Below, in pieces: positions 1-10,280 of a stretch of 64,000 nucleotides of DNA (positions are counted from its first letter, which is position 1; every line of letters begins with the position of its first letter). The DNA comes from Allium sativum (taxonomy: Eukaryota; Streptophyta; Magnoliopsida; Asparagales; Amaryllidaceae). The DNA lies in the NCBI GenBank assembly GCA_030737875.1, contig CM060909.1, positions 392,965,565 through 393,029,564 on the forward strand. Reading direction: 5' to 3'. The notes beneath the pieces are model-generated. The model was not told the origin of the DNA, made no database searches, and saw nothing but the letters and a program-made list of their open reading frames with translations. The position numbers were made by a program, and so were the translations under genes.

Positions 1-2
1 TA

Positions 3-50
3 GGGAATATGGATGGACCTGCATCTTTTGTTCCTTACGGTACTTTCTGA
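3..50 (+). CDS. possible 3' end of a host coding exon
   Basis: From the window edge an open frame of 15 sense codons (Gly-Asn-Met-Asp-Gly-Pro...Gly-Thr-Phe) runs to TGA at 48-50, with balanced composition, and is followed by AT-rich DNA. It could be the last exon of a plus-strand gene whose body lies left of the window. Fifteen codons without a stop is weak evidence and I do not recognise the product. Confidence 0.2.
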   Translation, partial: GNMDGPASFVPYGTF

Positions 51-221
51 GATTTTGGTTCGGAAAATGTTTCAAGCTTATATGAAAATGTAGATCATTT
101 TGGATCTTCTGTATTTTTTATAGGTAAAGAGTGCATTTGAGTGTGTACATATAAGGAACATGTAATCATGCATTAAAGAGCGCCATAAGATCTAAACTAT
201 GCCATTTCAGATGTTGAATAA

Positions 222-1220
222 TTTGTATCAACTTTTTTTTTAATGAATATGGCACAAGGAGATCATCAATAAATCATTAAGTGTTACCAATGCTGGTTAG
301 GAAAACTATGAAGTGTTAGGAGGAACTTTTCCTTTCCACTTCCATTTATCAAAAAAGGTAAAGTAGTTTGTAATTACCTACTAGAGAATACAGTTCTATT
401 TGATTATCATCAAACTAAATTGCTAACAAATTTATAACAGACAATTTCACTGTGTAGTTGCTTATAGACAAAGAATCATGGTTTTTAATTTTGTTCTGTC
501 CATTTAAAATTCATTTAATTTTTTAAATTTCAAATTACTATTATGATTCCGTTGGAAATTGACAAGAGTACATTAATTATTTTCCCTTATCCATCTATTT
601 ATCTTGTAAAATCCATTTTCTTTTCTATTCTTTTGCATGTTTACTGTATTTTTTTAATCTTTTCTAATTCTTTTACTATTTTTCCAATACATGAAGAGGA
701 AATCCCGAGTTTTGAACTGAATCAGAATAATTGGAGCGTAACGAAATCGTCGGAATTACCAAAATTCTGCCATAATATTGAACCATGTGATGGCTTGCTT
801 CATGAAGTGTCCTAATATTTAGTATCATGACCATTGCCTGAATGTTGGATATGTATCAACTGTTTTTCTAAAAGAATATGATACAAGCAGATCATCTCAG
901 TCATCATTAAACTGAGGAGTGTGTAACTGACGCTGGTTAGGAAAATTATGGTGTGTTATATTGAACTTTCTTTTCACTTCCATCTGTATGCAGATACAGT
1001 TTTTGATAGTTCATTTGAAGTGAAAAAAGTTCAAAATGGTGCACATTCTTTGATCATAACTTGTTATTCTGCCAACCATATAAAAGAACATTAATAAGTC
1101 TTTGTTCTTAAGATGAAGTTCCGTTTAATTATTTATCATCAAATTAAACGAACATCAAAGTAAAGATGAAAAAACTGTACATAGAGAGCCAAGAATAGCA
1201 TCAGTAAACAAATTTGTAAT
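222..1220. repeat. diverged direct duplication in intergenic DNA
   Basis: Two stretches about 620 bp apart (roughly 222-450 and 846-1220) share ordered blocks: GTATCAACT then a T-run, GATCATC, GCTGGTTAGGAAAA.TATG, CACTTCCAT, TATCATCAAA.TAAA, and AACAAATTT. Indels and substitutions are many, so the duplication is old. No reading frame is preserved between the copies; the 90-codon frame at 543-815 lies between them and shows no domain. I found no gene in 51-1600. Confidence 0.5.
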
Positions 1221-1620
1221 AGATATGCTACCATATTTTGGTATGGACAAATACTGTAACAGAGAAAAGCTTGACCCCAAAATAAAAATACTTTCATTCC
1301 TTTTACATTTAGAAAAAAAAAAAAAAAAAACACTAAACCTATAAAATAAAAAGCAAATGCTTTCCAATATGTTCTCCCTAATTGCAGCTAGGTTCGTTGT
1401 AATAATGGTGCTACTTTAATCAGATATCACACGATAATCAATATATGCTTCCCAGAAAAAGCAAGAAATCACCAAAATACTGCTGGATTTGAAATTTCAT
1501 ACCAAAATAGTAATTACGGAACAGTAATCAAGACGCAATCATCGAAAGTTAAATTTTGTATCGCGTATAGGCCAAAAAGAGGGATGTTAAAAGCAGAATG
1601 CGGCAAGATTAATCCCTAAC

Positions 1621-1639
1621 CTTGTCCGTGGCCATCCAT
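1621..1639 (-). CDS. candidate first coding exon with 5' leader
   Basis: On the minus strand ATG at 1639-1637 opens Met-Asp-Gly-His-Gly-Gln and is cut after 19 nt by CAAG/GTTAGG, a plausible plant 5' splice site (GT at 1620-1619). Upstream (about 1640-1800) is leader-like: pyrimidine-rich, with an AGCCCTAGAAATC stretch and a CCAATTGG motif. The picture fits the start of a plant gene, but no downstream exon is recognisable between 1 and 1600, so it may be a promoter/first-exon fragment. It would also conflict with the plus-strand candidate at 3-50. Confidence 0.22.
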
Positions 1640-1830
1640 AGTCAAATCGAATACAAATTCAGGATTCTCTGCTTTGATTTCTAGGGCTTTGATCGCGATG
1701 AAAAACGGAAGACCAATTGGAAAATGGGAGGGAAATGGATTTGATTTAGTGATAATACATTACTTGGATTTACAGACCACTCAGTGTTCTTACTGAGTGG
1801 ACAAACTTTTGACGTGAAAAAGAAAAAGAC

Positions 1831-2948
1831 AAAAAAGAAAAAAGGGAAAAAAAAAAATAGCAACACATTTCTGGTCTAAAAATTTCTAGGACCCTCTTTT
1901 CAAACCTTCTTCCCTTTTTATTCTTTTATTTTCAAATAGCCAAAAAATAGAAATTATGTAGGGTGCATGCTAATATTAGTTAAATTGCTGAAAGACATTC
2001 GTGAATTTCTATTTTTTTAATATAAAAATAACATTGTAATTTATAAATAAGAACTAATAGGTTTCTAAGGTTAAGTTTTTATAATCATAAAAATGTATAA
2101 TATAAATTTTTCAAAAAAATAAAAAATTTGCAAGAATAGATCTTCTCAAGACTGATTGCAAAATAGACCTAGTTCAAGCTGTATTTTTGTTTTAAAAAAT
2201 TATAGATTATGTAAAGAATCAAAATTTTTACCACTAAAAACGACACTTAATACATCATGTGAATTCGTGTATCGATCGTTTAGTCGTATGAAAAACAGTT
2301 TTTTAGGGGAAAGAAGAAAGAAATAGAATCTAACAATGAAATGAATAATTTATAATATAAGGCAAGTCTTTACAAAACAAAAGACCTTTTTTTATATAAA
2401 CTTAATCATACATCAGAGTACACTAAATGATTTCATCCTAAGACAGTTATAAAATCTATCATCACAAATGTTGAAGGTCAAACATATACCAACAATGACA
2501 GAAAAAATTAAGATGACATGGAAGTACGTTCTAGGCGTCCTGCTCCACTCCTAAGCTCTAAAGAATCTAAGTTAACTGGACAAAAATGCTCGATCTGATC
2601 TGAGAATTATCGCAAAATAACATTCAGGTCTGTCTAGATGGCCAGTGTGAGAAAACACGAATAACATAAAACTTTATTTGGTATAACTTTAAAAAAATTA
2701 AAATAAAAAGTTATATCATAAGACCACGTCGTGCATAAGCATGGATGTGTTTTTATCTTATGATAACCAAGATACTTTCTAGAAAATTCGATGATATTAT
2801 AACAATGTCTATAATACAAATACTTACTAATAATAGCAGAAATTGCTACACTAGTTAAATACCAGCATAATAGTAAACAACTAAAACAGTAAATGCACTT
2901 GATGGAGTTTGGGATCCATACAATGATTAAGCTAGCAAGGTTTCGTCC
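1831..2948. other. AT-rich intergenic DNA, nothing recognised
   Basis: Homopolymer-rich, AT-rich sequence with frequent stops on both strands. No coding frame, transposon terminus or RNA gene seen. Just to its left, a short inverted repeat (CCACTCAGT/ACTGAGTGG, about 1779-1800) sits in the candidate leader. Confidence 0.6.
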
Positions 2949-2956
2949 ATCACAGG

Positions 2957-3239
2957 CAGAGCCGGCCCGGAGGCAAGGCTACCAAGACATTTGCCTAGGG
3001 CAGCACTGCCGGGCGTGGTGGAGGAGGCTGCCGGAGGGTCAGCAGGTGGCCGAGAAATTGTATTAAAGAAAGTGGCAAGGGTGGTTTGTTGTGGAAACAA
3101 GAATAGTTGAGTGGTATAGTCTACAATTTACAGTTGGAAGGTCCAGTGTTCAAGTCTCCATTTTACCACATTTGTTTTTTCACCTGCTTGCTTCTCATTA
3201 TTTCTGCCTAGGGCACCAACTAGGCTCGGGCCGGCACTG
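2957..3239. mobile_element. hAT-like non-autonomous element (MITE), 283 bp
   Basis: Flanked by a perfect 8-bp direct repeat ATCACAGG (2949-2956 and 3240-3247), the target-site length of hAT transposases. Terminal inverted repeats: left CAGAGCCGGCCCG, right end read inward CAGTGCCGGCCCG (one mismatch in 13), with further paired GCCTAGGGC-type sequence inside. No coding capacity, so it would need a transposase in trans. The interior carries a tRNA-like stretch, listed separately. Confidence 0.9.
3104..3156 (+). promoter_or_regulatory. tRNA-like Pol III A and B boxes inside the hAT element
   Basis: TAGTTGAGTGG at 3104-3114 fits the A-box consensus TRGYNNARNNG at every position, and GTTCAAGTC at 3148-3156 fits the B-box core GWTCRANNC. 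Start-to-start spacing is 44 nt, as in tRNA genes, and the segment continues to a TTTTACCA-like end. It is probably derived from a tRNA; I cannot draw a full cloverleaf, so this is a relic or promoter, not a tRNA gene. Confidence 0.5.
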
Positions 3240-3430
3240 ATCACAGGACCTCTACAGATAAGTGTACCTAGGTTGCAATAACTTCTTGCACTCCTGCCAG
3301 TACATGACCAAGCTACTATTCAACTTGCTGGTAATACGTCAGTACCATGGTTGTGATCAGCAACCATACAAAAACATGTTTGAGACTGAGATGTTGATGG
3401 TGATAGTTTTGATGACAACAATTTTGTTTC

Positions 3431-4407
3431 AATTATTATTATTATAAAATGTATACTAACACTTATATATATATATATTTGAAAATTAGTACGCTTTATT
3501 ATGAAATACCAATCATATATTTCATTTATACGCCTCATCAAAACGTTGTGCCCCCTAACCTAAATGGGTGCAACAATAAGGAAAATGAGCACATATAAAA
3601 TCCATATATTCACAGTACAATCATATAAAATAACGACACATATCACATAACAAAACAGTGAATGAAAAAAAATCAATTGTCTCTATACCTTTATGTCTCC
3701 AGTATCCCTCTATATCCATCATCACATACTACCACATGTCTGAAACCATTATTCTCACAACTGCAGTCATCAAAAACAACCTAACAAGTTTCATACATCA
3801 ACCAGTATCCAAGAGTTCAATACCCCAGCGACTTAAGAAATCCGCATTAGCTTGAGTAATCAAAGTTCTACTACCATTTCCTTTAATCAAATATCTGATA
3901 TCCCTTTCAATCAGTTGCAGTTTCACCACCTTTGAAATTACAATCTTGTTAAACTGTCTGTTATTTCTCTCCATTCATATCTGGTATATGGCAATGGTAA
4001 TAGATGCACATGCAACATCAATAATTTGATTTCTAATTTTGAAACAGTTGAAATTAAGTGTTGCTTCATCCCCCAGTGTGCCAATTGAATTAGCATTTAG
4101 ATAAAATTTATATTTTAAAGAACACCAAATATACTGAGAGTATTCACACCCAAAGAAAATATGGTCTATGGATTCTTCACTTCCTTCACACAAAACACAT
4201 CTGTTTTTATTAACCATCCCAAATCTCATAAGTCTATCATTTGTATTCAATCTCTTTAATACTGCAAGATACGTAATAAAAGCCATGCATTTTTATTTTT
4301 CCGAATACCATGTCACTTTAAAGAAGTTCTTTACTGGAAGTTTCTCTCTACAACTCTCTCATGCTTTGTGTAATGTGAAATCTCCTCCTTCACCCCATTC
4401 ATAGAAG
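3431..4407 (-). pseudogene. LINE (L1-like) 3' half: zf-RVT domain and 3' UTR
   Basis: The minus strand encodes the C-terminal part of a plant non-LTR reverse transcriptase: a zinc-binding zf-RVT segment (FGM-N...CVLC...E-S-DHIFF-C) at 4286-3975, then after an in-frame TGA (3977-3975, where the family usually has Trp) the frame continues through MERNNRQFNK to a natural-looking TGA at 3800-3798. The rest to about 3431 reads as 3' UTR ending near a (TAA)n-like run, which may be the tail; that boundary is uncertain. The coding part is cut at 4407 by an LTR retrotransposon and resumes at 19137. Dead by the internal stops. Confidence 0.8.
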
Positions 4408-4412
4408 TCGTT
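4408..4412. repeat. target-site duplication TCGTT (left copy)
   Basis: TCGTT at 4408-4412 directly precedes the TG of the left LTR and is repeated exactly at 19132-19136 after the CA of the right LTR. The 5-bp length is standard for plant LTR-retrotransposon integrases. Confidence 0.95.
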
Positions 4413-5452
4413 TGTAACAACCCGGAATTTTGGGGCCAATTTAAAATTTTATTTTAAGTGATTTTAATAAGTTTTGATATTTTAAAATAATTTATTTAAA
4501 TAATAATGATCACAAATTTGATTTAAATCGAAGTTAGAATGAATAATTTAATTTTAATTAACAAAAGAGTTAGAAATAACGCGGTAGTTTGAAAAGTCAA
4601 ACTTGAACTTTGACTGACCGTACAGGATGCAAAATTTAACGGATTTTAGTGAAACCAAAAATATTAGAATCTATTTAAAAATATCTTTCCAACGAATCCG
4701 AAAAATCGAAATTTCATAACGGGAATCAAAAGTTATGGCCAATTCAATATTTAGGAAGGTCGCTATGAAATTTATAAGGGCCAAAATGCTAAATTTTGCA
4801 GAATAAGGAATTAGGACCCGAAACCATCTCCATTGGTTTTAGAATGTTGTTTACATATAAAAATGACTATAAGAACTTATATTTTTGAGTTTCGGAAAAA
4901 TTCCACTATTTTTGGTATTTTTAAATATTAAAATATACACCTTAAAAATAGTCATTTTTCAAACGACCTCTGTTTTCGACGAAACCACTTTTGTTGGAAC
5001 CGGAATGTCAAATTATTGCTAGGTTTCAATTTTCAGAATTTTTCGAGTTAATATGTGAGCGTGGCGAAATAAAATATGTTTTGACTATTTCAGTTAAATT
5101 TGAACGCCTTAAAAATAGCCTTTTTTCAAACAGTCTCAGAATTCGACGAAAATAATTTTGTTGGATTCGTATCATCATAAGAAAGCTAAAAATATTTTTT
5201 TTAGAATTTTCTGAGGTCGTATGTGGCCCCGACGCATTTAAATGTACGGTAGAAATTAAATAATTAATTTAATATTGTATTTTAAATTAAAACCGAAAAA
5301 AAACGTGTAGACATCAGAATTGGACATTGGGACATAGCCCATCGCGTTCAGAAGGCCTTAAAACGTTAAGATCGACAGTAAGCAGGCCCAAATCCGAGAA
5401 AGTTCAAAAATCCACTTTATTTCGCGAAATTCGGAATTTAATATTAAAATAA

Positions 5453-5480
5453 TATAAAAATCCGAAAACCCTAACCCTAA
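5453..5480 (+). promoter_or_regulatory. putative LTR promoter: TATA box and telobox-like repeat
   Basis: TATAAAAA at 5453-5460, then AAACCCTAACCCTAA at 5466-5480, two overlapping plant telobox (AAACCCTAA) units. The same pairing occurs in the other element's LTRs (35330-35349, 46942-46960) and, looser, in the Gypsy LTRs (41262 and 56174 reading left). Identical copy in the right LTR at 13003-13030. The start site would lie just downstream, making U3 about 1 kb of the 7.2 kb LTR. Confidence 0.5.
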
Positions 5481-6379
5481 CACTGTTCATGGCGGCCGCC
5501 GCCCAGAAAATGGAAGGCCAGAATTGCTCCAACTTCAAACGTTAATATCTCCCAATCCGTTCAACGAAAATTTATGTATGACCTACCAAATCGAAGAGAA
5601 TTCAGAGACCTTTCAATCTATACGGCTATGATCATCATTAGGGTCGCGGATTTTGCGGATTTTCAGCCTGAAGTGGCTGCGTTTTTGGGTGCTTTTGGGG
5701 TGAGATTGGAGGCCGAGTTCGACATGCTTCTGGGTGGTGGTGGCTCGTGGCAAGGCGGTTCGAATGGAGGTAGTTGATCGATGAACGGGGCTGTGTGGAG
5801 GGGTGCGAATTTGGCTTTGGAATGGCAAGATGGGTTCGGCCGACGTGAAGGGTGAGGAAGAAGGAACCCGTTTCTTTTTTTTTTAATATTATTTTATTAT
5901 TTAAATATTTAATTCGTCCGATCTTTAAAAATTCATAACTCTTTCATACGAGGTCCGTTTGACGAACCGTAAATTGCGTTGGAATCACAAAATTAAGAGC
6001 TTCGCGATGGCGCAGACCGCAGTTGAAAAGGAGACAGTAAAATTTTGGCCAAAAATCTAGGTGAGAATTCTAATTTTATTTATTTAATCAATTATTAATT
6101 ATTTTCTCGTGCTAAAAATAATTGTATTATCATATTGATTCAGTTCTGAAATGTTCTGTGTTGTTTGAATTGTTGATTGTTGCTTGTTGTATGTTTTGTT
6201 GTTCATGATACGCTAAATTCGCATTGGAATTTTATATATTGTTGAATTCATTTGCAGTTAGAAAGTTAGATCATAAACATATTTTATTCAGAATAAAAAT
6301 CATATTTATGCAAATCAAGTTATTATAATTTCATGTTATAAAAAAAAAAATATTTTATTTACTCTGTAATGAACAATAG

Positions 6380-8980
6380 AATGGGAACGACAAATAAAAA
6401 CTTATATTTTTATTTGTTGGCATAACAAAAGAAATTGATCGCCAAATAAAAAGTTTATTTTATTTGTTGATATTACAATGCAAATTGGACAATGAATAAA
6501 ATCTCATTTTTATTTGTTTATATTACAACAGAGATTGATCAACAAATAAAAACCTTATTTTTATTTGTTTGTATAACAGCAGAATTTGAACGACAAATAT
6601 AATATTATTATTTTTTTTATTTGTTTATTTACAATAGAAATTGAACAATGAAAAATATTATTTTTTTTATGTGGATTTGTTTATATTAAAGAGGAATGAT
6701 TAAAAAGAATAAATTTTTATTGTAAATTTGTTACATTAAGAATAGTGGATTAAAAAGTATATAATTCTAATATGAATTTGTTTCATTAAAAAAGAATGAA
6801 AATAAAAGATTACATTTTATGTAAAAAAAAAAAAAAAAAAATAGTGATTTCAATAAAGAGTCATATTTTATTTGTCACCTTGATTTCAGTAAAAGTTGTA
6901 ACATTAAAAATCTCACTTTTAACGTAATATTATTTCGATAAACGAAGTAGCATTAAAACTTCATTTTTAAGGTAATAGTGATTTCAATAAAAGAAGCAAT
7001 GTAAAAGATTATATTTTTATGTGTTGATTGTTTTCAATAGGAAGATGTTGCATAAAAAGATTATATTTTTAATGTGATGTAGATTTCACTGTAAAGACGA
7101 AAATAAAAAGATTATATTTTTATTTTCATTTTGTCGCCATGAAAAGTTCATAAGCTAAGATTACATTTTTATTGTAATTTTATTCATTGTAATAAATAGA
7201 AAAGATTACATTTATATGCAATGGAAGAATAAATAAAGAAGTTATTATTTTCATTGTAAAATAGAAAAGGTCAATATTTTTACATTGTAAAATAGAAAAA
7301 GACATATTTTCTTTGCATAACAAAAGTTACATTTTTATATGTGCTTTATATATGAATTTGCACTGTATGACAAAAATTGCATTTTTCTATGATACAAAAA
7401 TGTAAATTTACATTGCATGATTAAAATTACATTTTTCAATGTAATTTAGAGATGAATAATAACGGTAGAATGAAAATTACATTTTTTCCATGTAATTAAA
7501 ATGTGAATTTGCGTTGTAGGATAAAAACTACATTTTTAGATATAATTTTAAATATGAATCTATGTCGTATGATAGGAATTACATTTTTCTATGTAATTAA
7601 AATATGAATTCCCATCGCATAATAAAGATTACATTTTTCTATGTAATTTAGAGGTGAATTAGAACGATAAAATAAAAATGACATTTTTTCTATGTAATTT
7701 ATATATGAGTTATAACGGTATGATAAAAATTTAGAAATATATTTATTTACATTTTCTTATGTAAATAAAAGAATAGAAATTGAAAATGCATTTATTTACA
7801 TTCTCTTATATGAATAAAAAGAATAGAATTTAGAAATATTTTTATTTACATTTTCTATATGCGGTAAAAATAGAATTGTTAATGTTGAATATTTTATCGT
7901 CATTTTGAATGCGGTAAAAATAGAATTGTTAATGTTGAATATTTTATCGTCATTTTGAATGCGGTAAAAATAGAATTGTTAATGTTGAATATTTTATCGT
8001 CATTTTGAATGCGGTAAAAGTAGAATTGTTAATGTTGAATATTTTATCGTCATTTTGAACGCGGTGAAAATAGAATAGTTAATGTTGTCATTTTTATCGA
8101 CATTTTTAGTGCGATAAAAATAGACAATGTTAGTGATTCATTTTTATCGACATTTTTAGTGCGATAAAAATAGACAATGTTAGTGATTCATTTTTATCGA
8201 CATTTTTAGTGCGATAAAAATAGACAATGTTAGTGATTCATTTTTTATCGACATTTTAGTATGATAAAAATAGACAATGTTAGTGATTCATTTTTATCGA
8301 CATTTTTAGTGCGATAAAAATAGACAATGTTAGTGATTCATTTTTTTTATCGACATTTTTAGTATGATAAAAGTAGACAATGTTAGTGATTCATTTTTAT
8401 TGACATTTTTAGTGCGATAGAAATAGACAATGTTAGTGATTCATTTTATTCGACATTTTTTATGCGATATAAATAGCGATGTTAATGGTTCATTTCTATC
8501 GTCTTTTAGTTGTGATAAAAAAAGAACAAAATAATGAGAATCTTTTTATTTACATTTTCTATGGTAATGAAAAAGAACAAAATAATGAGAATCTTGTTAT
8601 TTACATTTTCTATGGTAATGAAAAAGAACAAAATTATGTGAATCCTTTTATTTACATTTTCTATTGTAAAGAAAAATAACAAAATTGTGTGAACCATTTT
8701 ATTTACATTTTCTATTGTAAAGAAAAGTAAAAAGAGAGTTATATTTCTTATTTGCATTTTTAGATGCAAATAAAGCATAGAAAGAAAATTATACTTTTAT
8801 TTGTCGTTGTTTTGTTAAATAAAAGTAAAAGAGTTAAAAAGACATTTTATTTACCATTGTTTTGTTAAATAAAAGTACAAGATATAAAAGAACATTTTTA
8901 TTAACATTGTTTGTCAAATAAAAAGACAAATACATGTGATACACTTTTATTTGTGTTTTATGTACAAATAAAAGTACAAG
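6380..8980. repeat. AT-rich array of degenerate inverted-repeat units (left LTR)
   Basis: About 2.6 kb in which units of roughly 50-65 bp each contain a short inverted pair such as CAAATAAAAA/TTTTTATTTG, ACATTTTT/AAAATGT or CGATAAAAAT/ATTTTTATCG. The best-kept part (7861 to about 8470) is a true tandem array of 50-bp monomers: four GCGGTAAAAATAG-type, then about eight GCGATAAAAATAG-type. Small frames here (8479-8679 and its antisense) are artefacts of the repeat. Duplicate array in the right LTR, 13930-16530. Confidence 0.85.
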
Positions 8981-9942
8981 ATTGGAAACACACTTTTATC
9001 TACACTGTATTTGTTGAAATAGAATTGCTAACAAAATGAGTATATCACTTTCACTCATCTTGGTAGGAAACACAATTTATGTGCAAATATAAGGATTACT
9101 TTTATTTGCATAATATACAGTGGAAATTGGTTAAACCTATTAACCAATTCTATATTTATTTATTTGTATGAACTGTTGTTGGCTGAAAACCCCACACGGG
9201 TATTGGGACGATACTTGACTGACACAAATCCCAATGTTTAATTATATGTCTATCGATTGATCGAGAGACTGCGATGAGCGTTATTGTTTTATTTTAATGC
9301 TCACACAGTTAAAATCGTCACTCTGGTTGTTAATGGATGGATTGGGAATTATTTTCTGTTATTACTCTATACATGAAATGTATGAAACCCATATGACCCA
9401 AATTATATGGTACATGGTTGAGTCGCATTCTAATGCAGAATTTCTTTTTAAATAAAGAATTTTATATAATAAAAGGATTTTTGTAAAATAAAAGATTTTG
9501 TATTATAAAGTATATTTTACATTCAGAATCTTTTATATATAGAATATGTTATTGATTATTTTAAAATATGTTTTTTTTTGTTTTTTTTATATAGTAATGA
9601 ATTAATATCTTTAAGATAAATCTTTTATTTAAGATTATTAGATCTTAACAATTATGTTTGATGATTGATACGTAGATTGGATTTGTAGTGGACGATGTTT
9701 AAATAACATTTATCCTTTAATCCAATTTACATTGAAATTACTATTTGAAATTTATAAATCTATTTTATAAATTAAATCAAAATTGGAATATTAATAAATC
9801 TTTTTAGAAAGATTAAAATGTAATTTATTTTATCTTTGATAAAATTAATGAGGACCTTTTTACAAAGATAATAATTTTTATTTAAAAGGATATTCAAAGT
9901 TGGAATGTGGCGTATGGTTGATTTTAATTACAAATACGCGAG

Positions 9943-10280
9943 TTATTCAGAAAGACCGGGTCTAACCCATTCTGAATAATCATCACGACGATCAAGAGTC
10001 GAAGATGAAGACGGTGACTGAAGACCGGAGAGCTTCACATCGTTTGGTTGATGGTGACTGATATCTTGAATTGGGACTGATCCCCCAAGGCAAGGTAAAA
10101 GTGATGATCTTCCAGACGTTCTGGAGATCGACGGATATGTTGTTTCGTTCAGACCCAGAACGGACTTGTAAATGGATAGCATGCCTGACATTGAAATTTA
10201 TTTCATGTAATTAAATCGGTTTTTATTTAATATATAAATGCATGGTGGCGGAGGATTTATTCTCTTGCTTAACACCCTTT
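9943..10280 (+). promoter_or_regulatory. conserved block with second TATA-like box
   Basis: An inverted repeat TTATTCAGA/TCTGAATAA (9943-9951, 9971-9979) brackets AAGACCGGGT; TATATAAA follows at 10231-10238 and then TTTATTCTCTTGCTTAAC. The same ordered motifs occur in the solo LTR (minus strand, 29104-28810), and the last one in the second giant element (39081-39098). Could be an alternative promoter with start near 10255, or an intronic regulatory block. Confidence 0.4.

Noticed and set aside
3148..3156. A functional tRNA gene inside the hAT element
   Set aside because: A and B boxes fit, but I could not pair a complete acceptor stem and anticodon arm, so only a tRNA-like relic is claimed.
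7861..8470. CRISPR-like regular repeat array of 50-bp units
   Set aside because: Units are contiguous with no unique spacers, AT-rich, and inside an LTR of a plant retrotransposon; it is a minisatellite.
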